34,604 nt of DNA from Symbiodinium natans (GCA_905221605.1 CAJNDS010000529.1:83716-118319); one strand, 5' to 3'. Shown: positions 8,801 to 16,977, numbered from the stretch's first letter. The notes: generated by a model from the letters alone, not told the origin. Numbers and translations: made by a program.

Positions 8801-8898
8801 GTGAGCCCCTCCCTTTTTGGGGGCTCTAGGTTCCCTTATAACCCCCTTTAAGCAAAAAAGGGTACCCTTTTTAATCCTGGGTTACTGAGCATCCTAGC
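8801..8898 (+). mobile_element. Family E element, copy 2, starting at a splice donor
   Basis: First bases GTGAGCCCCTCCCTTTTTGG serve as donor. Later blocks GGTTCCCTTATAA and CAAAAAAGGGTACCCTTT match copies 1 and 3. The end GGTTACTGAGCATCCTAG could serve as an acceptor. Confidence 0.6.
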
Positions 8899-9260
8899 CT
8901 AATGCCTAAACCCTAAATCCTAAACCCTAGCCTCAGATACATTCCACGTGCGCCTCACTTCAGCCTTCTGACAGGCGGCCATGGTAACTCCCCACCCTGG
9001 ACATCTCCTTTGTTCCGAGACGCTGAACGCTCAAACATTTAAACCCGCATTACCCTGAACCTCCAAATTCCTCGACCTAACCCCTGAACCCTAAACCTAA
9101 ACCCTAAGCCCTTCTGGAAGCCTACTGCCCCTTTTCAAGCCCCTAAGCCTGTAGCCTCCTAAACCTTACAAAGAACCCTAAACCCTACACCTTACATGGG
9201 CTTAGGGTTTAGGGTTTAGGGTATAGGGTTTAGGGGTTAGGGGTTAGGGTTTAGTGTTAG

Positions 9261-9335
9261 GGGTCGTTGAAAGCAGAGGAGTTCCGCAAATCCGAGAGCG
9301 CCGTGGACAAGCTTCTATGGAAGTTGCGGTCTGAG
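9261..9335 (+). CDS. Predicted exon, helical protein of unknown function
   Basis: After a TTAG acceptor, 25 codons are open: GSLKAEEFRKSESAVDKLLW, then KLRSE. The exit is in phase 0 at an apparent GA donor (CTGAG|GACAGC). It is charged and probably coiled or helical, like the exon at 8705, and is followed at once by family E copy 3. Possibly the cytoplasmic part of the same protein. Confidence 0.6.
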
Positions 9336-9441
9336 GACAGCCCTTTTCCCTTTTTTTTTGGGTTCTGGTTCCCTTATAAAGTAGCCAGCCAAAAAAGGGT
9401 GCCCTTATTGTGATATGGTTACTGGGCTACTCAGAATGAGG
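9336..9441 (+). mobile_element. Family E element, copy 3, starting at a GA donor
   Basis: Blocks GGTTCCCTTATAA, CCAAAAAAGGGTGCCCTTA and GGTTACTGGGCTACTCAG match the copies at 4037 and 8801. The first base follows the predicted exon directly; the last bases (CTACTCAG) look like an acceptor. Confidence 0.6.
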
Positions 9442-9908
9442 TACCCTTTAGAATCCTTTAAAGGGCATAGATAGGGCCCTAGTTCCCTCATTCCCCTGCT
9501 AAGAACCAGGGGGCTTCTGGGGGCGGGTTTATAGGGTTTAGGGACATTGGGGGGAGGTTTGTGTTTTGGGTTTCGGGGGGGTTTAGTGTTTAGGGCTTCA
9601 GGGCTTGCGGGGTTACAGGGTGTTTAGAGGGGTTTGGGTTTTGATCTTGGCTTTAGGATGGGGGGGGTGGGGGGGGCAAGGAGGTTGGGCTTTGGAGCTG
9701 CGGGCTTATACAGAATTTAGGGTTTCGGGTTTGGGGTTTCGGGTTTAAGAACCCTCTGCCCTGGACCCTGAACCACCCCGGAGATGCTTGGCGTAGTCGA
9801 CTCCGATTTATCTCCTTTTGACAACAATTGAAAGGGTTGAGTGTCTAGTCTTTAAGGCTTTAGGGACCCTAAACCCTAAGCGCTTTTTTTACCTGGGTCC
9901 TAGGAAAT

Positions 9909-10005
9909 TCTCGAAATGGGGGACCCTTTTATTTGCACCCAAAAGGTTGTTATAGTCTTTGCGTATTTTGAGACCCCGCCAAAAGGTACCCCTATGTCGT
10001 GGGAA
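9909..10005 (+). mobile_element. Family A element, copy 3
   Basis: CTCGAAATGGGGGACCC at the left and AAAAGGTACCCCTATGTCGT at the right match family A ends. The centre is diverged. Confidence 0.5.
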
Positions 10006-10290
10006 ACCTATATCGTGTTCTCTACTTCCATCGCCGGAATTCACAGAACTTCAAGTCAGGGTCTTCTTGATTGCTTCGGAGTCCCAAGTGGACGGAGTAA
10101 CGCCTTGGATGCCAAACTCGACATTCGTGACGTTGGGGCTGAGGGCGCACTTTTTCCCCTAAGCCGAAACAGTACAGCAAGCCAAAGAAGTGTTCGGGGT
10201 TTAGGGCTTAGGGTGCACCCTACGCCGTAATCCCTAGCATTTGGGGTTCGGGGTGCAAGGGTACGGGTTTAGGGTACACTTTCGCGGCTT

Positions 10291-10388
10291 CGGGTTGTTC
10301 CCCCTTATACGAACAGTCCTCAGTAGGGATTCTAGTGCCCCCTGGTATAATTTCTAGTAAGGACTGCTAGTAGAAGGGGGCACGTCCC
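10291..10388 (+). mobile_element. Family B foldback element, copy 3
   Basis: GGGTTGTTCCCCCTTATACG and AACAGTCCTCAGTAGGG at the left; TAGTAAGGACTGCTAGTAGA and AGGGGGCACGTCCC at the right form the inverted arm. About 98 bases. Confidence 0.7.
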
Positions 10389-10472
10389 AAGCTTCGGGTT
10401 TAGAGTTTAGGGTTTAGGGTTTAGGGTTTAGGGTTTAGGGCTCTGACTCTAGCCCCTAGCATCCCCGAGCAG

Positions 10473-10529
10473 ACAGGAGAGCAAAGCCTTCAAGGAATGC
10501 GTTTCCTTGGCCAGGAGCCCCAGAACATG
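10473..10529 (+). CDS. Predicted exon, unknown protein
   Basis: GAGCAG acceptor, then 19 codons (TGEQSLQGMRFLGQEPQNM) in phase 0, ending at a GTTTTAG donor made by telomeric-like sequence. A second frame (QESKAFKECVSLARSP) is also open; the first is preferred because it continues the phase chain from 9335 to 12119. Confidence 0.45.
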
Positions 10530-10582
10530 GTTTTAGTGCTTAGGGTTTAGGGTTTAGGGTTTAGGGTTTAGGGTTTAGGGTT

Positions 10583-10678
10583 GGGATGTTCCCTTTTTAT
10601 AGTAACAGTCCTTCATAGGTATTCTAGTACCCCCTATTATAATCCCTATGAAGGATTACTAGGTGAAGGAACATCCCA
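10583..10678 (+). mobile_element. Family B foldback element, copy 4
   Basis: GGGATGTTCCC and AGTAACAGTCCTTCATAGG pair with CCTATGAAGGATTACTAGG and GGAACATCCC. It directly follows a TTTAGGG tract (10540-10580) and lies only about 200 bases from copy 3. Confidence 0.75.
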
Positions 10679-11416
10679 AGTTTAGAGTTTAGAGGGTTTA
10701 GGCTCCAGGTCTAGGGCTTTGAGTAGTTTGGAGTTTAGAGGGTTTAGGGCTTAGGGCTCAGGGAGGTCTCGCTTCTAGGGCTTAGAGTAGCCCAGTGCCC
10801 CACTACACAGGTGGGCTGTCCTACTACCCAAAATATTCGAGTGCAAAAAGTCTTCAAGCTCGGCATGCAAAGCCAACCTGGAAGGAAGATACAACGAGGG
10901 AAAGACACACATAGAGCCTTCGAGGGAAACGCCAACAAATAAACTTCCAAAAAGCCCTCGCAAGCCCTGTGACCCCAAACAGATCCACGAAAGGCAACGG
11001 CAAGCCCCAAAACGACACGGGATGCCCCAAGGGACACCAGAGGAAGAGCCCCCAAATACAAGCACTCCACCAAAGACCCATCAAACCCTCCCAAGAAGGA
11101 CAGTTCTGGGGAGGAGGTTGAGCATACTGAGCAAACCTTGAGTTACCTCAGTAACATTTGCCGACCGGGTCTTTCGGAGCCGTTTTCAGTTCATGTCGTG
11201 TCCCGGCCGCGAAACCCTCAACCCGCTTGGAGGTCCGTGTTCAGGGTTCACAGGATGGTGCGGAGTCTAAATGAAGCTTAAACCTGAGCCGAAACCCACA
11301 CCCCTTAGTTCAAAATCAAGACATGTCCTGCAAACCCCTGAACACCCCACGGCAGGTTTATTTTCGAATACCCCAAGAACCCAAGCTCTTACTTGGGATT
11401 TAGATATGGAAGTTGA

Positions 11417-11504
11417 CAGAAATAGGGGGACCCCCCAATAGACCCCCAAATAGTAGGATCCCCTTATAGTAAGGATCCCAACAAGGTACCCCTAATATCG
11501 TAAA
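11417..11504 (+). mobile_element. Family A element, copy 4
   Basis: GACAGAAATAGGGGGACCCC, AAATAGTAGGATCCCCTTAT and AAGGTACCCCTAATATCG give the full family A order. Confidence 0.65.
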
Positions 11505-11589
11505 CCCCCACATGTGCGAGCGTGCCCCCAGGGATACCGTGTCGCTCTAATACTTCAAGTTCCTTTGAAAAAAAATGGGCTTCCCTTTC

Positions 11590-11690
11590 ACAGGTGGCTC
11601 GGAAAGCTAGAGTAGAGGGCTCTGCGATCAACATCGGGCTCTCTTGTAGCTGCAGCTCCGTCTTGATCTCCACCACTGTCACGTCCTAAG
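11590..11690 (-). CDS. Possible antisense exon, unknown protein
   Basis: On the - strand a TTAG acceptor precedes a frame reading VTVVEIKTELQLQESPMLIA and on to TLAFRAT, which stops at a GTGAAAG donor. The amino-acid make-up is protein-like. It is the best - strand candidate in an otherwise + strand region, so it may be a separate gene or chance. Confidence 0.3.
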
Positions 11691-12118
11691 CTCGTCCTGA
11701 ATTCTGCTGCTTTCCCTGAACCCCAAACCCAAACCTCAGCAATTCCTTTCTGTACTCCTTTTCTTGAACTTGGGGGAGGGTCGGAGGGTCGCGCTCTCCT
11801 TTTTAATCGGACGTGCAACGCTACATGTCAGCCATTAGCCCTACAGCATCTTCATACGCAGTACGCAGCACCCTACCCTAAACCCTAAACCCTATAAGCC
11901 CTACAAACCCTATAAACCCCAAATCCCCTAGACCTCTAGACCCCACAACTCTAAGCCCGGGGACCCTAAACCCTTTAAGTTTTAGGGTTTAGGAACTTCA
12001 GGAACCCTAAAACCCTGTCAAAGCAACCCCTTACACCCTAATGAGCCCCTTACACCCTAATGAACAATAAACCCTCAACCCTAAACCCTGAACCCTAAAC
12101 CCTAAACCCTAAATCCAG

Positions 12119-12186
12119 CAAGGCACGGGCTACTGGCATCCCAGGCTCGGACAGCAAGAAGTCGTGACCTGCGCGAGCAAAAGCGC
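12119..12186 (+). CDS. Predicted exon, unknown protein
   Basis: ATCCAG acceptor after a CCCTAAA tract, then 22 codons (QGTGYWHPRLGQQEVVTCAS, KS) and two bases up to a GTGAAT donor. Phase 0 in, phase 2 out, matching the exons on both sides. The following intron (12187-12247) is almost entirely TTTAGGG-type repeat. Confidence 0.5.
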
Positions 12187-12247
12187 GTGAATCCCGGGTT
12201 TCGGGTCTAGGGTTTAGGGGGTTAGGGGTTTAGGGTTCAGGGTTTAG

Positions 12248-12309
12248 GGTGGTGCCCAAGATGTTACGTCGAAGTGTGTGCGACGCAGTGCTTGATCATT
12301 TTTCTTGTG
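12248..12309 (+). CDS. Predicted exon, unknown protein
   Basis: The acceptor is the TTTAG of the telomeric repeat. One base plus 20 codons read VVPKMLRRSVCDAVLDHFSC, and a GTACCTG donor follows. The frame entry is exactly the phase left by 12186 (GC+G gives alanine). Confidence 0.5.
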
Positions 12310-12786
12310 GTACCTGAGTTCACTCCGTCTTTTGGGGGGAAGGAAGCGGGGGGTGGAGGGGGGACGGGTGGAGGGGGGGTGGAGGTGGGTGGAGTTGGAA
12401 GGGGGGCTTGGGGGGGTGGGGGGTGGTTGCTTGTGCCCCAAGTTTGCGCTCCCCAAACATCCCAAAGCACTGGTAGCTGATGTTGTTTGACGCTCTCCGT
12501 GGTCCGGGATGACATGTATGAGGCGGTCAGGCTTTGGATGCTTCGTTCTTGCAGGGGGTGGTAGCATATGTATACAGACATGCTGCACCAAGCCATCATT
12601 TCCGCTTGCTGCTTGCTGACTAAACGACATGACACAGGGTCGGGTAACTTGCTGGTTAAAGTCACCAAGGAAGCTACTTCTGAAAGGAGAGAGAGAGAGA
12701 GATGTGAGCTATCAACTGCGATGGTCGGTTGCAAAGTTTCGGCGGCGAGAGACATGGTCGATATCGGCATGCTCTCCTTGCTGCAG
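12310..12786. other. Intron-like stretch with G-rich low complexity
   Basis: G-rich sequence at 12340-12425 produces open frames in several frames on both strands (glycine-rich on +, proline-rich on -). The long - strand open frame spanning 12264-12881 looks partly protein-like at 12480-12720 but contains this low-complexity tract and overlaps a better + exon, so it is not called. A (GA)n run lies at 12685-12702. Confidence 0.4.
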
Positions 12787-12865
12787 GCACGGCCCGTGCA
12801 GAGCTTGTGCAGAGCCCTTGCATGAACATCAGGAAGACATTCAAACTGCATCAAACATGTTTCCT
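12787..12865 (+). CDS. Predicted exon, unknown protein
   Basis: CTGCAG acceptor, two bases, then 25 codons (TARAELVQSPCMNIRKTFKL, HQTCF), and a strong GTAAGC donor. The entry phase completes the codon left by 12309. Basic, cysteine-containing peptide; no family recognised. Confidence 0.5.
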
Positions 12866-12972
12866 GTAAGCACACCTTCAATCTTCATCATATGACAAAA
12901 GCTTGCCTTGATTATTTGTTGCTCGGACGCCTGTTTTTGGCGTTCCTTTTTAATGGGTCTTGATGAAGTCAG

Positions 12973-13044
12973 CCCCGATATGTCGCTGGCGTCGAGCACG
13001 TGCGGCAGTGAGAATGGCCGCAGCCCTGCATGCTTCTTGGCCTG
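12973..13044 (+). CDS. Predicted exon, serine-rich
   Basis: AAGTCAG acceptor, one base plus 23 codons (PDMSLASSTCGSENGRSPAC, FLA), then a GTGTTAG donor. The phase continues from 12865. Probably a surface loop or disordered segment. Confidence 0.4.
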
Positions 13045-13103
13045 GTGTTAGTGTAGTTTTTTTTGGGGGGAAAAGCTCTGCCCACTGGAGTCTTTGTCTC
13101 AAG

Positions 13104-13129
13104 GGCGGACAGAATCAATCTGGGACAGG
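13104..13129 (+). CDS. Candidate micro-exon
   Basis: CTCAAG acceptor, 26 bases reading ADRINLGQ, then a GTTAAT donor. The phase links 13044 to 13213. Short, so weakly supported. Confidence 0.25.
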
Positions 13130-13212
13130 GTTAATGAAATCAGGCTCCCGAAGCTCTGGTCCCTAAACCCGAAACCCGAAACCCTCCCAAAGCTGACGCG
13201 GACCAGGCTTAG

Positions 13213-13266
13213 CCAAAATGTACAGCCATCTGGATCCAGCGCGCCTGGGCTGCACAGGGCTGTTAG
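13213..13266 (+). CDS. Predicted exon, unknown protein
   Basis: GGCTTAG acceptor, two bases plus 17 codons (KMYSHLDPARLGCTGLL), GTGGAA donor. Phase-consistent with 13129 and 13486. Confidence 0.35.
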   Translation, partial: PKCTAIWIQRAWAAQGC

Positions 13267-13299
13267 GTGGAAGGCTTTGAGTTTACGGGTTCGGGTTTG

Positions 13300-13400
13300 G
13301 GTTTATAGAAGTTGTACAGGGTTTGTGCGGCAGCCTTTGAGTTTAGTTTAGGGGTTAGGTTTATGGAAATTGCATAGTGTTTGTGTCAGGAGTCTTGCCG
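13300..13400 (+). repeat. Two truncated left ends of family I
   Basis: TTTATAGAAGTTGTACAGGG (about 13301) and the related TTTATGGAAATTGCATAGTG (about 13360) match the left end of the larger elements at 22721 and 25023. Confidence 0.5.
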
Positions 13401-13485
13401 GTTTTTTCGGGGATGGGGGGGGTGGTCGGGTTTTGCCGCTTTTCTTCTGCTTTTGAATCAATTTACCTTTGTGACGACTTTCCAG

Positions 13486-13540
13486 CTGTCGTTGTCGGAC
13501 CTTTTGGGGCCTCTTCCTTATGGCAAGAGATGGGTTTACG
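13486..13540 (+). CDS. Predicted exon with near-ideal splice sites
   Basis: A pyrimidine-rich stretch ending GACTTTCCAG precedes the exon, and a consensus GTAAGT follows it. Two frames are open: one reads VVVGPFGASSLWQEMGL and keeps phase with its neighbours; the other reads LSLSDLLGPLPYGKRWVY. The splice signals are the best in the window. Confidence 0.55.
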
Positions 13541-14461
13541 GTAAGTTTTGCCGGGTTTTGAAGCTGGAGGCACCGCAGTTTTGGGGCCTCCCGGGACCTG
13601 TTGCGGGGGTCTTTTGGCCTTTGGGGTTTTCGGGTACTTCAAGACCTGGCGTTGGGTGGGACTTTCGGGACTTTTCCTAAGAACCTTTCGGGATAGCGGG
13701 GCCTTCCATGAGAGGTTTTTTGTGGCCTCTTCAGGGCCTTTTTTGGGGCCTCCATCGTCCTTTTGGAGGCCTCGTAGGGGTCGGCGCCTTTTGGGGGGCC
13801 GGAGCTTTGTGTGGTGGGAGGCCTCGTAGGGGTCGGCGCCTTTTGGGGGGCCGGAGCTTTGTGTGGTGGCCTTCTTGCTGACAAACAAGACTAGGCATTT
13901 TCAAGTTGGAGTGTCCACACAGGCAAAACGGTGTAAATCAATGAGTGAGTCAGTGCTTTTTGTCGGCTTACAAAGAACTGTGTAAAGCCATCGGTTAGCT
14001 TGAGCTTGGTGAGGTGCCTCCTGGTGACAAGGATCCTTGCATTTTCAAACTGATCGGTTCTCGGGCGATGTTTCCTGGACTGGAAATTATGTAAGTCCAT
14101 CGACATTGCAGCTTCGAAGCGAACCACACATCGTTCTATTTGTCCTCTATTTATCCTGGCAATGACGGATTAGGGTTTAGGGCTTAGGGTTGCACTAAGT
14201 TGCATTCCTTGAATGGAACCAACCATATGAAGCTTCATGCAGGGTACATTGGCAATGTCGCTGAAATCCACCATCCAAAGCATGCCACAGCTTGGGCCCC
14301 AGCAAGGAGCCTGCCATCTTGTCAGAACAATCCCCACCCTTTGAATTTCCCCAAAACCCGTAACTTCATAGCGACGAACCCTTAATTACAAACCTCGAAA
14401 CCCTAAACCCTAAACCCTAAACCCTAAACCCTACACCCTAAACCCTAAACCCTGAGTCGAG
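13541..14461. other. Intron-like stretch; GC-rich duplication and unassigned islands
   Basis: GC-rich, GGCC-rich sequence (13560-13870) includes a direct duplication of about 54 bases. 13890-14160 is unique and open on the - strand (13891-14127, reading MDLHNFQSRKHRPRTDQFEN) and 14200-14385 is open on +. No motif allows a call. CCCTAAA units (14398-14452) precede the next exon. Confidence 0.4.
13764..13870. repeat. Direct duplication of about 54 bases
   Basis: The block from GGCCTCGTAGGGGTCGGCGC to GGAGCTTTGTGTGGTGG occurs twice in tandem with nearly no differences. Confidence 0.85.
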
Positions 14462-14564
14462 GCTGCTTCGAGCCGTTCCGCTGAGCGTTTGTTTGGCGAA
14501 CTGGGGCCGCCATTTCCGGAATGAAGATGAGGGCATGCTCCTTCTTTGCATAGTCTTTGTTCTT
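14462..14564 (+). CDS. Predicted exon ending in a transmembrane segment
   Basis: After a TCGAG acceptor, one base plus 34 codons are open (LLRAVPLSVCLANWGRHFRN, then EDEGMLLLCIVFVL). The hydrophobic end is continued by the next exon (GFFLLRRG) once the purely telomeric intron 14565-14680 is removed. This gives one continuous membrane helix followed by arginines, which argues that the splice is real. Phase 2 in, phase 0 out. Confidence 0.6.
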
Positions 14565-14680
14565 GTAGGGTTTAGGGTTTAGGGTTTAGGGTTGAGGGTT
14601 GAGGGTTTAGGGTTTAGGGTTTAGGGTTTAGGGTTTAGAGTTTCGGGTTTAGGGTTTAGGGTTCAGGGTTCAGGGTTTAG
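14565..14680 (+). other. Predicted intron made of telomeric repeat
   Basis: The whole 116-base interval is TTTAGGG and close variants. GTAGGG forms the donor and the last TTTAG the acceptor. Both neighbouring exons are in phase 0. Confidence 0.55.
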
Positions 14681-14779
14681 GGCTTTTTCTTGTTGCGCCG
14701 CGGTGCGCGCGCGTGCTTTGTGGGCCTTGGCACCTTCCCAAAAGCGAATTCCTTACCCAGCGATTTGGCAGTTTGCATT
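14681..14779 (+). CDS. Predicted exon, membrane protein segment
   Basis: Thirty-three codons (GFFLLRRGARACFVGLGTFP, then KANSLPSDLAVCI) from a TTTAG acceptor to a GTTTAGGG donor. It completes the transmembrane helix started in 14462-14564 and continues into a basic loop. Phase 0 at both ends. Confidence 0.55.
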
Positions 14780-15052
14780 GTTTAGGGTTTAGGGTTTAGG
14801 GATCTTATTTTGAAGGGAAAGGGGTTTCGGGTTTAAGGTTCAGAGGTTTGGGGCCTTATATACAAATGACAAATATTTTCGTGTTTGAGGTGAGATCTCG
14901 TAGGTATAGCTGTGCAACAGCTGTGGGTCTCAGACCGGGACATCTCAACCTTGCAGAATGCACATAGCGGGTCGAACGGTTGACATCTAATTCGCGAAGT
15001 TCGCAAAGCTGTGTAGATCAAAGCACGTGCAGGTGTCCTCGCATGTCTGCAG

Positions 15053-15139
15053 ATAACGGCACTGGTTGGGTGGTTGCGCTGCCCCTGTGCGCCATTTTGC
15101 GCGGTTGGACCTGCTGATCTGCTGCTCAAACCCTTCACC
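15053..15139 (+). CDS. Predicted exon, cysteine-rich
   Basis: TCTGCAG acceptor, 29 codons (ITALVGWLRCPCAPFCAVGP, then ADLLLKPFT), GTAAAC donor, phase 0 in and out. It follows the exon at 14681 in frame. The CPCAPFC cluster could be a metal or lipid site, but no family is recognised. The opposite strand is also open here (14833-15183), which lowers confidence. Confidence 0.45.
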
Positions 15140-15676
15140 GTAAACCCCCCCCAAACCCTAAACCCTAAACCCCAAACCCGCATACAAGCATCTCATGATC
15201 GTTCCATGGCCCTCGCCCGATGTGCACGACCATTTAGCTGAATGCCATCTCTCTAGCAGGGCCCATCTCAATGAACTCGGGCTCAGATGGTGAGGAGAAG
15301 GATCCCTAAACCCTAAACCCTACACCCTAAACCGCAATTCTGCACCTGACTTCTCAACCCCCCGAAAGCCCTACACAAACACCCTCAGCCCTTAACAGTC
15401 ATGTGGGGTGCGCTCTAAATTAGGCTCCCGCTTTTGAGTACCCTTTCTCATATCGCGAAAGGCACCCTAATGTAGAGAACTACTATAGGGGTCGGAATAA
15501 AGACAAAACAGTCTTCCCTTATGGTCCCCATATCACTATACTATAACAACCCACCAAAACCCTATTCGAATTCTTAAGGCCCCTATCCGAATCATTAAGG
15601 CCCCTATCCCTAAACCCTAAACCCTAAACCCTAAACCCTAAACCCTAAACCCTAAACCCTAAACATGTTCGCTCAG
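15140..15676. other. Intron-like stretch
   Basis: CCCTAAA units (15155-15180, 15305-15335), a possible 30-base micro-exon at 15261-15290 with donor GTGAGG, family C copy 4 (15485-15607) and a CCCTAAA tract (15605-15662). Confidence 0.45.
15485..15607 (+). mobile_element. Family C element, copy 4, with duplicated right end
   Basis: ATAGGGGTCGGAAT, TCTTCCCTTATGGTCCCC and AAACCCTATTCGAATTCTTA, then AGGCCCCTATC. The right end is repeated at once (CGAATCATTAAGGCCCCTAT). Confidence 0.7.
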
Positions 15677-15746
15677 GTTCCGCATCGAACCGGTGAATGA
15701 CCATCTCAGCCAAAAGACTGACCGGACGCGGGGGCTCAACTTTTCA
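15677..15746 (+). CDS. Predicted exon, unknown protein
   Basis: GCTCAG acceptor, one base plus 23 codons (FRIEPVNDHLSQKTDRTRGL, NFS), ending at a donor supplied by GTTTAGGG. Charged and soluble in character. Entry phase is 2, so an upstream exon after 15139 is still missing. Exit phase 0 matches 15945. Confidence 0.5.
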
Positions 15747-15837
15747 GTTTAGGGTTTAGGGTAATGGGGTGTAGGGTTTAGATTTTAGGGTTTGGGGTAG
15801 TAGGTTTAGGGTTTAGGGTCTAGGGTCTAGGGTCTAG

Positions 15838-15902
15838 GGTTTAGGGTTTAGGGTTTAGGGTTTAGGGTTTAGGGTTTGGGGTTTAGGGTTTAGGGTTTAG
15901 GG
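15838..15902 (+). repeat. Internal telomeric tract (TTTAGGG)n
   Basis: About nine units, one with TTTGGGG; part of the intron after the exon at 15677. Confidence 0.95.
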
Positions 15903-15944
15903 GCTAAGAGGGTTGAGGGCTTAGGGTGTTCCTGATGCTCCCAG

Positions 15945-16006
15945 CTGCTTGAGCGATTCTTGGGCTGTCCGTGTCAGACGAATGCCCGTGAAGCAACCGA
16001 TCAGCC
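15945..16006 (+). CDS. Predicted exon interrupted by family D
   Basis: CTCCCAG acceptor, then LLERFLGCPCQTNAREATDQ in phase 0, continuing the exon at 15677. The right end runs directly into family D copy 2, whose first bases (ACTAATTG) offer no GT, GC or GA donor. The exon may be cut by the element, or the true splice lies nearby. Confidence 0.4.
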
Positions 16007-16115
16007 ACTAATTGCTTAAGAACCCCGAAAAAACACAACAAAATGTTCTTCCTTATTGCGGGTACTATAGGGATGTTTAAGTTTTTGTTCTTTCGGGGGG
16101 TCTTAAGCAAATCGT
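16007..16115 (+). mobile_element. Family D foldback element, copy 2
   Basis: ACTAATTGCTTAAGAACCCC at the left and GGGGTCTTAAGCAAATCGT at the right are inverted copies. TGTTCTTCCTTATTG in the centre matches copy 1. Confidence 0.7.
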
Positions 16116-16183
16116 GGTCAACCCTTTCTTTGGTCAAGGCCAGACGAGAGCCTACGAATCAGGGTTTCTAGGTTTTTGGGTTC

Positions 16184-16270
16184 TACTACTTGCATAAGAA
16201 CCCCCCCCCCAAAGAAACAAAGGAAGAGTTTGGATTTTCCTGGGGAGGGTTCTGAAACAAGAAACGGTAG
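16184..16270 (+). mobile_element. Family D-like element, copy 3 (diverged)
   Basis: ACTACTTGCATAAGAACCCC, a C run and an A-rich block, with an ending that only partly resembles the inverted right arm. Probably a degraded copy. Confidence 0.4.
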
Positions 16271-16356
16271 GGTTTATGTAGGTCAAGGGTTTCCGAAAAA
16301 AAAATCTCCCTAAACCCTAAACCCTAAACCCTGCTAAGGATAGACAATTTTCTCAG

Positions 16357-16409
16357 CCACGATTGGGGCACCGGCCGCTTCGTGAAGGCACCCGGAGCCG
16401 GGTTTCAAG
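16357..16409 (+). CDS. Predicted exon upstream of the membrane/FLDK module
   Basis: TTCTCAG acceptor, one base plus 17 codons (HDWGTGRFVKAPGAGFQ), GTGATAGG donor. Flanked by CCCTAAA on the left and TTTAGGG on the right. Its exit phase (one base, G) fits exactly with the two bases opening the exon at 16978, giving alanine. Confidence 0.6.
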
Positions 16410-16977
16410 GTGATAGGGTTTAGGGTTTAGGGTTTAGGGTTTAGGGTTTAGGGTTTAGGGTTTAGGGTTTAGGGTTTAGGGGTTAGGGTTTAGGGTTTAC
16501 GGCTTCGGGTTTAGGGTTTGGGGTTTGGGGTTTGGGGTGTGGGGTTTGGGGTTAGGGTTAAGGGTTTAGTGGAGTTTCCGAAATTAGGGGTACCTTGGTC
16601 CTTCTTATAAGGGAATCCTATTCATTTGGGACTATATTAGGGCGCCCCTATTTCGTGAACCCCCATAAGGTCCGTGCATCGTAGAGGATCTTGAAAAAGG
16701 TAGGATACAACCTTAGGTAGAGTACGCGTGGGGATCGCAGAAGCCCGCTCTATGATCCTGCCGGCTGTCAGTGTGAGCTTGAAGCGGTGTTTCGGTGTAG
16801 CTAGGAATCGACAGCATTCATCGCGCTGCTTCCTGAGCACAAAGGATCCCGGGTTCTTTAGCGCAGGGGATCCGGGAAGCAACTCCATGTTCGTACCCTG
16901 AACCCTAAACCCTAAACCCAAACCTGAACCCTAAACCCTAAACCCTAAACCCTAAACCCTCAACTCTACTTTTCTAG
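16410..16977. other. Intron-like stretch: inverted telomeric tracts and family A copy 5
   Basis: TTTAGGG tract (16416-16560), family A in reverse (16575-16660), an open - strand region (16637-16921, reading LPKVVSYLFQDPLRCTDLMG and similar) of uncertain meaning, then CCCTAAA (16903-16965). Confidence 0.5.
16575..16660 (-). mobile_element. Family A element, copy 5 (reverse)
   Basis: TTTCCGAAATTAGGGGTACC at its left end and CCCTATTTCGTGAACC at its right are inverted relative to copies 1, 4 and 6. Confidence 0.65.

Larger units (their letters stand above)
9442..10472. other. Intron-like stretch with family A and B elements
   Basis: Contains G-rich unique sequence (9540-9720), family A copy 3 (about 9909-10005), an open stretch (9916-10230) that mostly overlaps that element and is therefore not called, family B copy 3 (10291-10388), and a TTTAGGG tract (10400-10440). 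Confidence 0.45.
10679..12118. other. Long intron-like stretch; unassigned open regions
   Basis: A gap-free + frame covers about 10802-11131 (lysine/proline-rich, no ATG), with open - strand frames opposite. A - strand island at 11590-11690 reads VVEIKTELQLQESPMLIAEP and could be an exon of an antisense gene, flanked by TTAG|GACGTG and a GTGAAA donor. Family A copy 4 lies at 11417-11504. CCCTAAA-derived sequence fills 11870-12115. None of these open regions can be assigned. Confidence 0.35.

Noticed and set aside
9916-10230. The 104-codon + ORF starting at an ATG
   Set aside because: The first third is a family A element; the rest runs into telomeric repeat, and a second frame is equally open.
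12244-12881. The 205-codon - strand ORF (12264-12881)
   Set aside because: Its C-terminal part is a proline/threonine low-complexity tract opposite the G-rich + strand, and it overlaps a + exon with better splice sites. Parts may still be real, but the whole is not a gene.
13463-13888. The 141-codon - strand ORF
   Set aside because: Lysine/proline-rich because of the GGCC/CCTTTT-rich + strand and the 54-base duplication; no motif.
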